Shown: positions 12,126-12,582 of the stretch, in pieces
Position numbering within the stretch: the stretch's first letter is position 1
Layout: every line of letters begins with the position of its first letter
DNA from: VGWB01 sp964614245
GTDB taxonomy: Bacteria; Bacteroidota; Ignavibacteria; UBA10030
Direction: 5' to 3'
Assembly: GCA_964614245.1 (NCBI GenBank)
Contig: CAZTKU010000075.1
Location: 1-12,582 of the forward strand
Length of the DNA stretch: 12,582 nucleotides
The notes under the pieces: model-generated
What the model saw: the letters and a program-made list of their open reading frames with translations, nothing else
The model's database searches: none
Told to the model about the DNA's origin: nothing
Position numbers and translations under genes: made by a program

Positions 12126-12443
12126 TCAGGTGGAGGGAGTTGAGCCTGAGAAGCGCAATACCGCAGTCTTGGCTTTGATACGCTGTCCGTAAAGCCAGGC
12201 CATAAGCCTGTTTAGTTTTCCCATCTGGTATTCGCTGATAGACTCTACGACAGTATTAGCAGGCATTTCACCTTTACCCCATCGCTTGTAGGTTTTGGTG
12301 GCCACGTATAAGTAGATTTGGGTCCAGTCACTATCCATTGGCTGGGTCAGGGAAACCGTCATGAGATAGGCACAGGCTTCAGCATCAGTACCGGTTGGCT
12401 CCTCTCCTTTGAGTGCCCGCATGTTCATTTCTAGCCTCTCCAA
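12126..12443 (-). CDS. Hypothetical protein, probably of mobile-element origin, start unclear
   Basis: 105 residues from the TTG at 12443. The frame stays open, and reads like protein, for 22 more codons upstream (to 12509, with SLPEWLKNAIALERLE), where an in-frame TGA stands and no ATG, GTG or TTG is found. The true N-terminus may thus be lost, frameshifted, or start at a later ATG (12428 or 12422). Visible features: a conserved-looking LKGEEPTGTDAEACAYLMT stretch, WTQIYLYVATKTYKRWG, and a helical ESISEYQMGKLNRLMAWLYGQRI end. It has no catalytic motif. It reminds me of short proteins in actinobacterial or Chloroflexota mobile elements, but I cannot name the family. It converges on the OLD gene. 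Confidence 0.55.
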   Translation of the reverse strand: MERLEMNMRALKGEEPTGTDAEACAYLMTVSLTQPMDSDWTQIYLYVATKTYKRWGKGEMPANTVVESISEYQMGKLNRLMAWLYGQRIKAKTAVLRFSGSTPST

Positions 12444-12582
12444 GGCTATGGCGTTTTTCAGCCATTCGGGTAGGCTATCTCCTTGCCACCCGGGCAGACG
12501 CTTATCGGGTCAGTCGAGGTGCCAACTAGGTCACCTGTGAATTTTGAGCCGGGGACGTGCTATGTGTCAGACCACCTGATAC

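Overview
The window looks like an accessory (defence-type) island on a bacterial chromosome or large mobile element. Base composition is near balanced by eye, genes start with purine-rich Shine-Dalgarno sequences, and several promoters fit the TTGACA/TATAAT pattern. No rRNA, complete tRNA, housekeeping operon or phage structural gene is present, so the host cannot be fixed. Some accessory proteins remind me of mobile regions of Dehalococcoidia (Chloroflexota), but that is a guess.

Left part (1-2306): a serine-recombinase-like gene that enters from beyond the left edge and lacks the usual catalytic arginines; a probable ribbon-helix-helix (RHH) protein preceded by two inverted repeats; a poorly coding gap; and a NYN (PIN-like) RNase fused to a LOTUS/OST-HTH domain. 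The NYN gene ends just before the 3' half of a tRNA-Asn, which looks like an integration scar. If it is a duplicated att end, everything to its left was one inserted element.

Middle part (2307-8812): a small reverse-strand RHH protein with a lysine-rich tail; a Hanks-type Ser/Thr kinase with a C-terminal region I do not recognise, under a good promoter that carries a palindrome on its -10 box; then, convergent with the kinase, a 989-residue N6-adenine DNA methyltransferase with a PD-(D/E)XK-like N-terminus. Upstream of the methyltransferase on the same strand lie a nuclease-like gene that is frameshifted in this sequence and an overlapping 45-codon ORF. This resembles a modification enzyme with a damaged or frame-disrupted partner.

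Right part (8813-12582): a divergent regulatory region, then a compact three-gene operon: a Cas4-like PD-(D/E)XK nuclease with iron-sulfur-type cysteines, a 70-residue KTSC-domain protein, and an OLD-family ATPase-TOPRIM protein. No helicase (Gabija), cas genes or CRISPR repeats are present, so this cassette is the best candidate for an uncharacterised defence system. The window ends with a reverse-strand hypothetical gene whose frame is open upstream of any obvious start codon.

How the parts may work together (inference): the enzymes here (RNase, kinase, methyltransferase, two or three nuclease folds, OLD ATPase) are the usual constituents of defence islands. The recombinase remnant, tRNA scar and RHH regulators suggest stepwise acquisition as separate modules.
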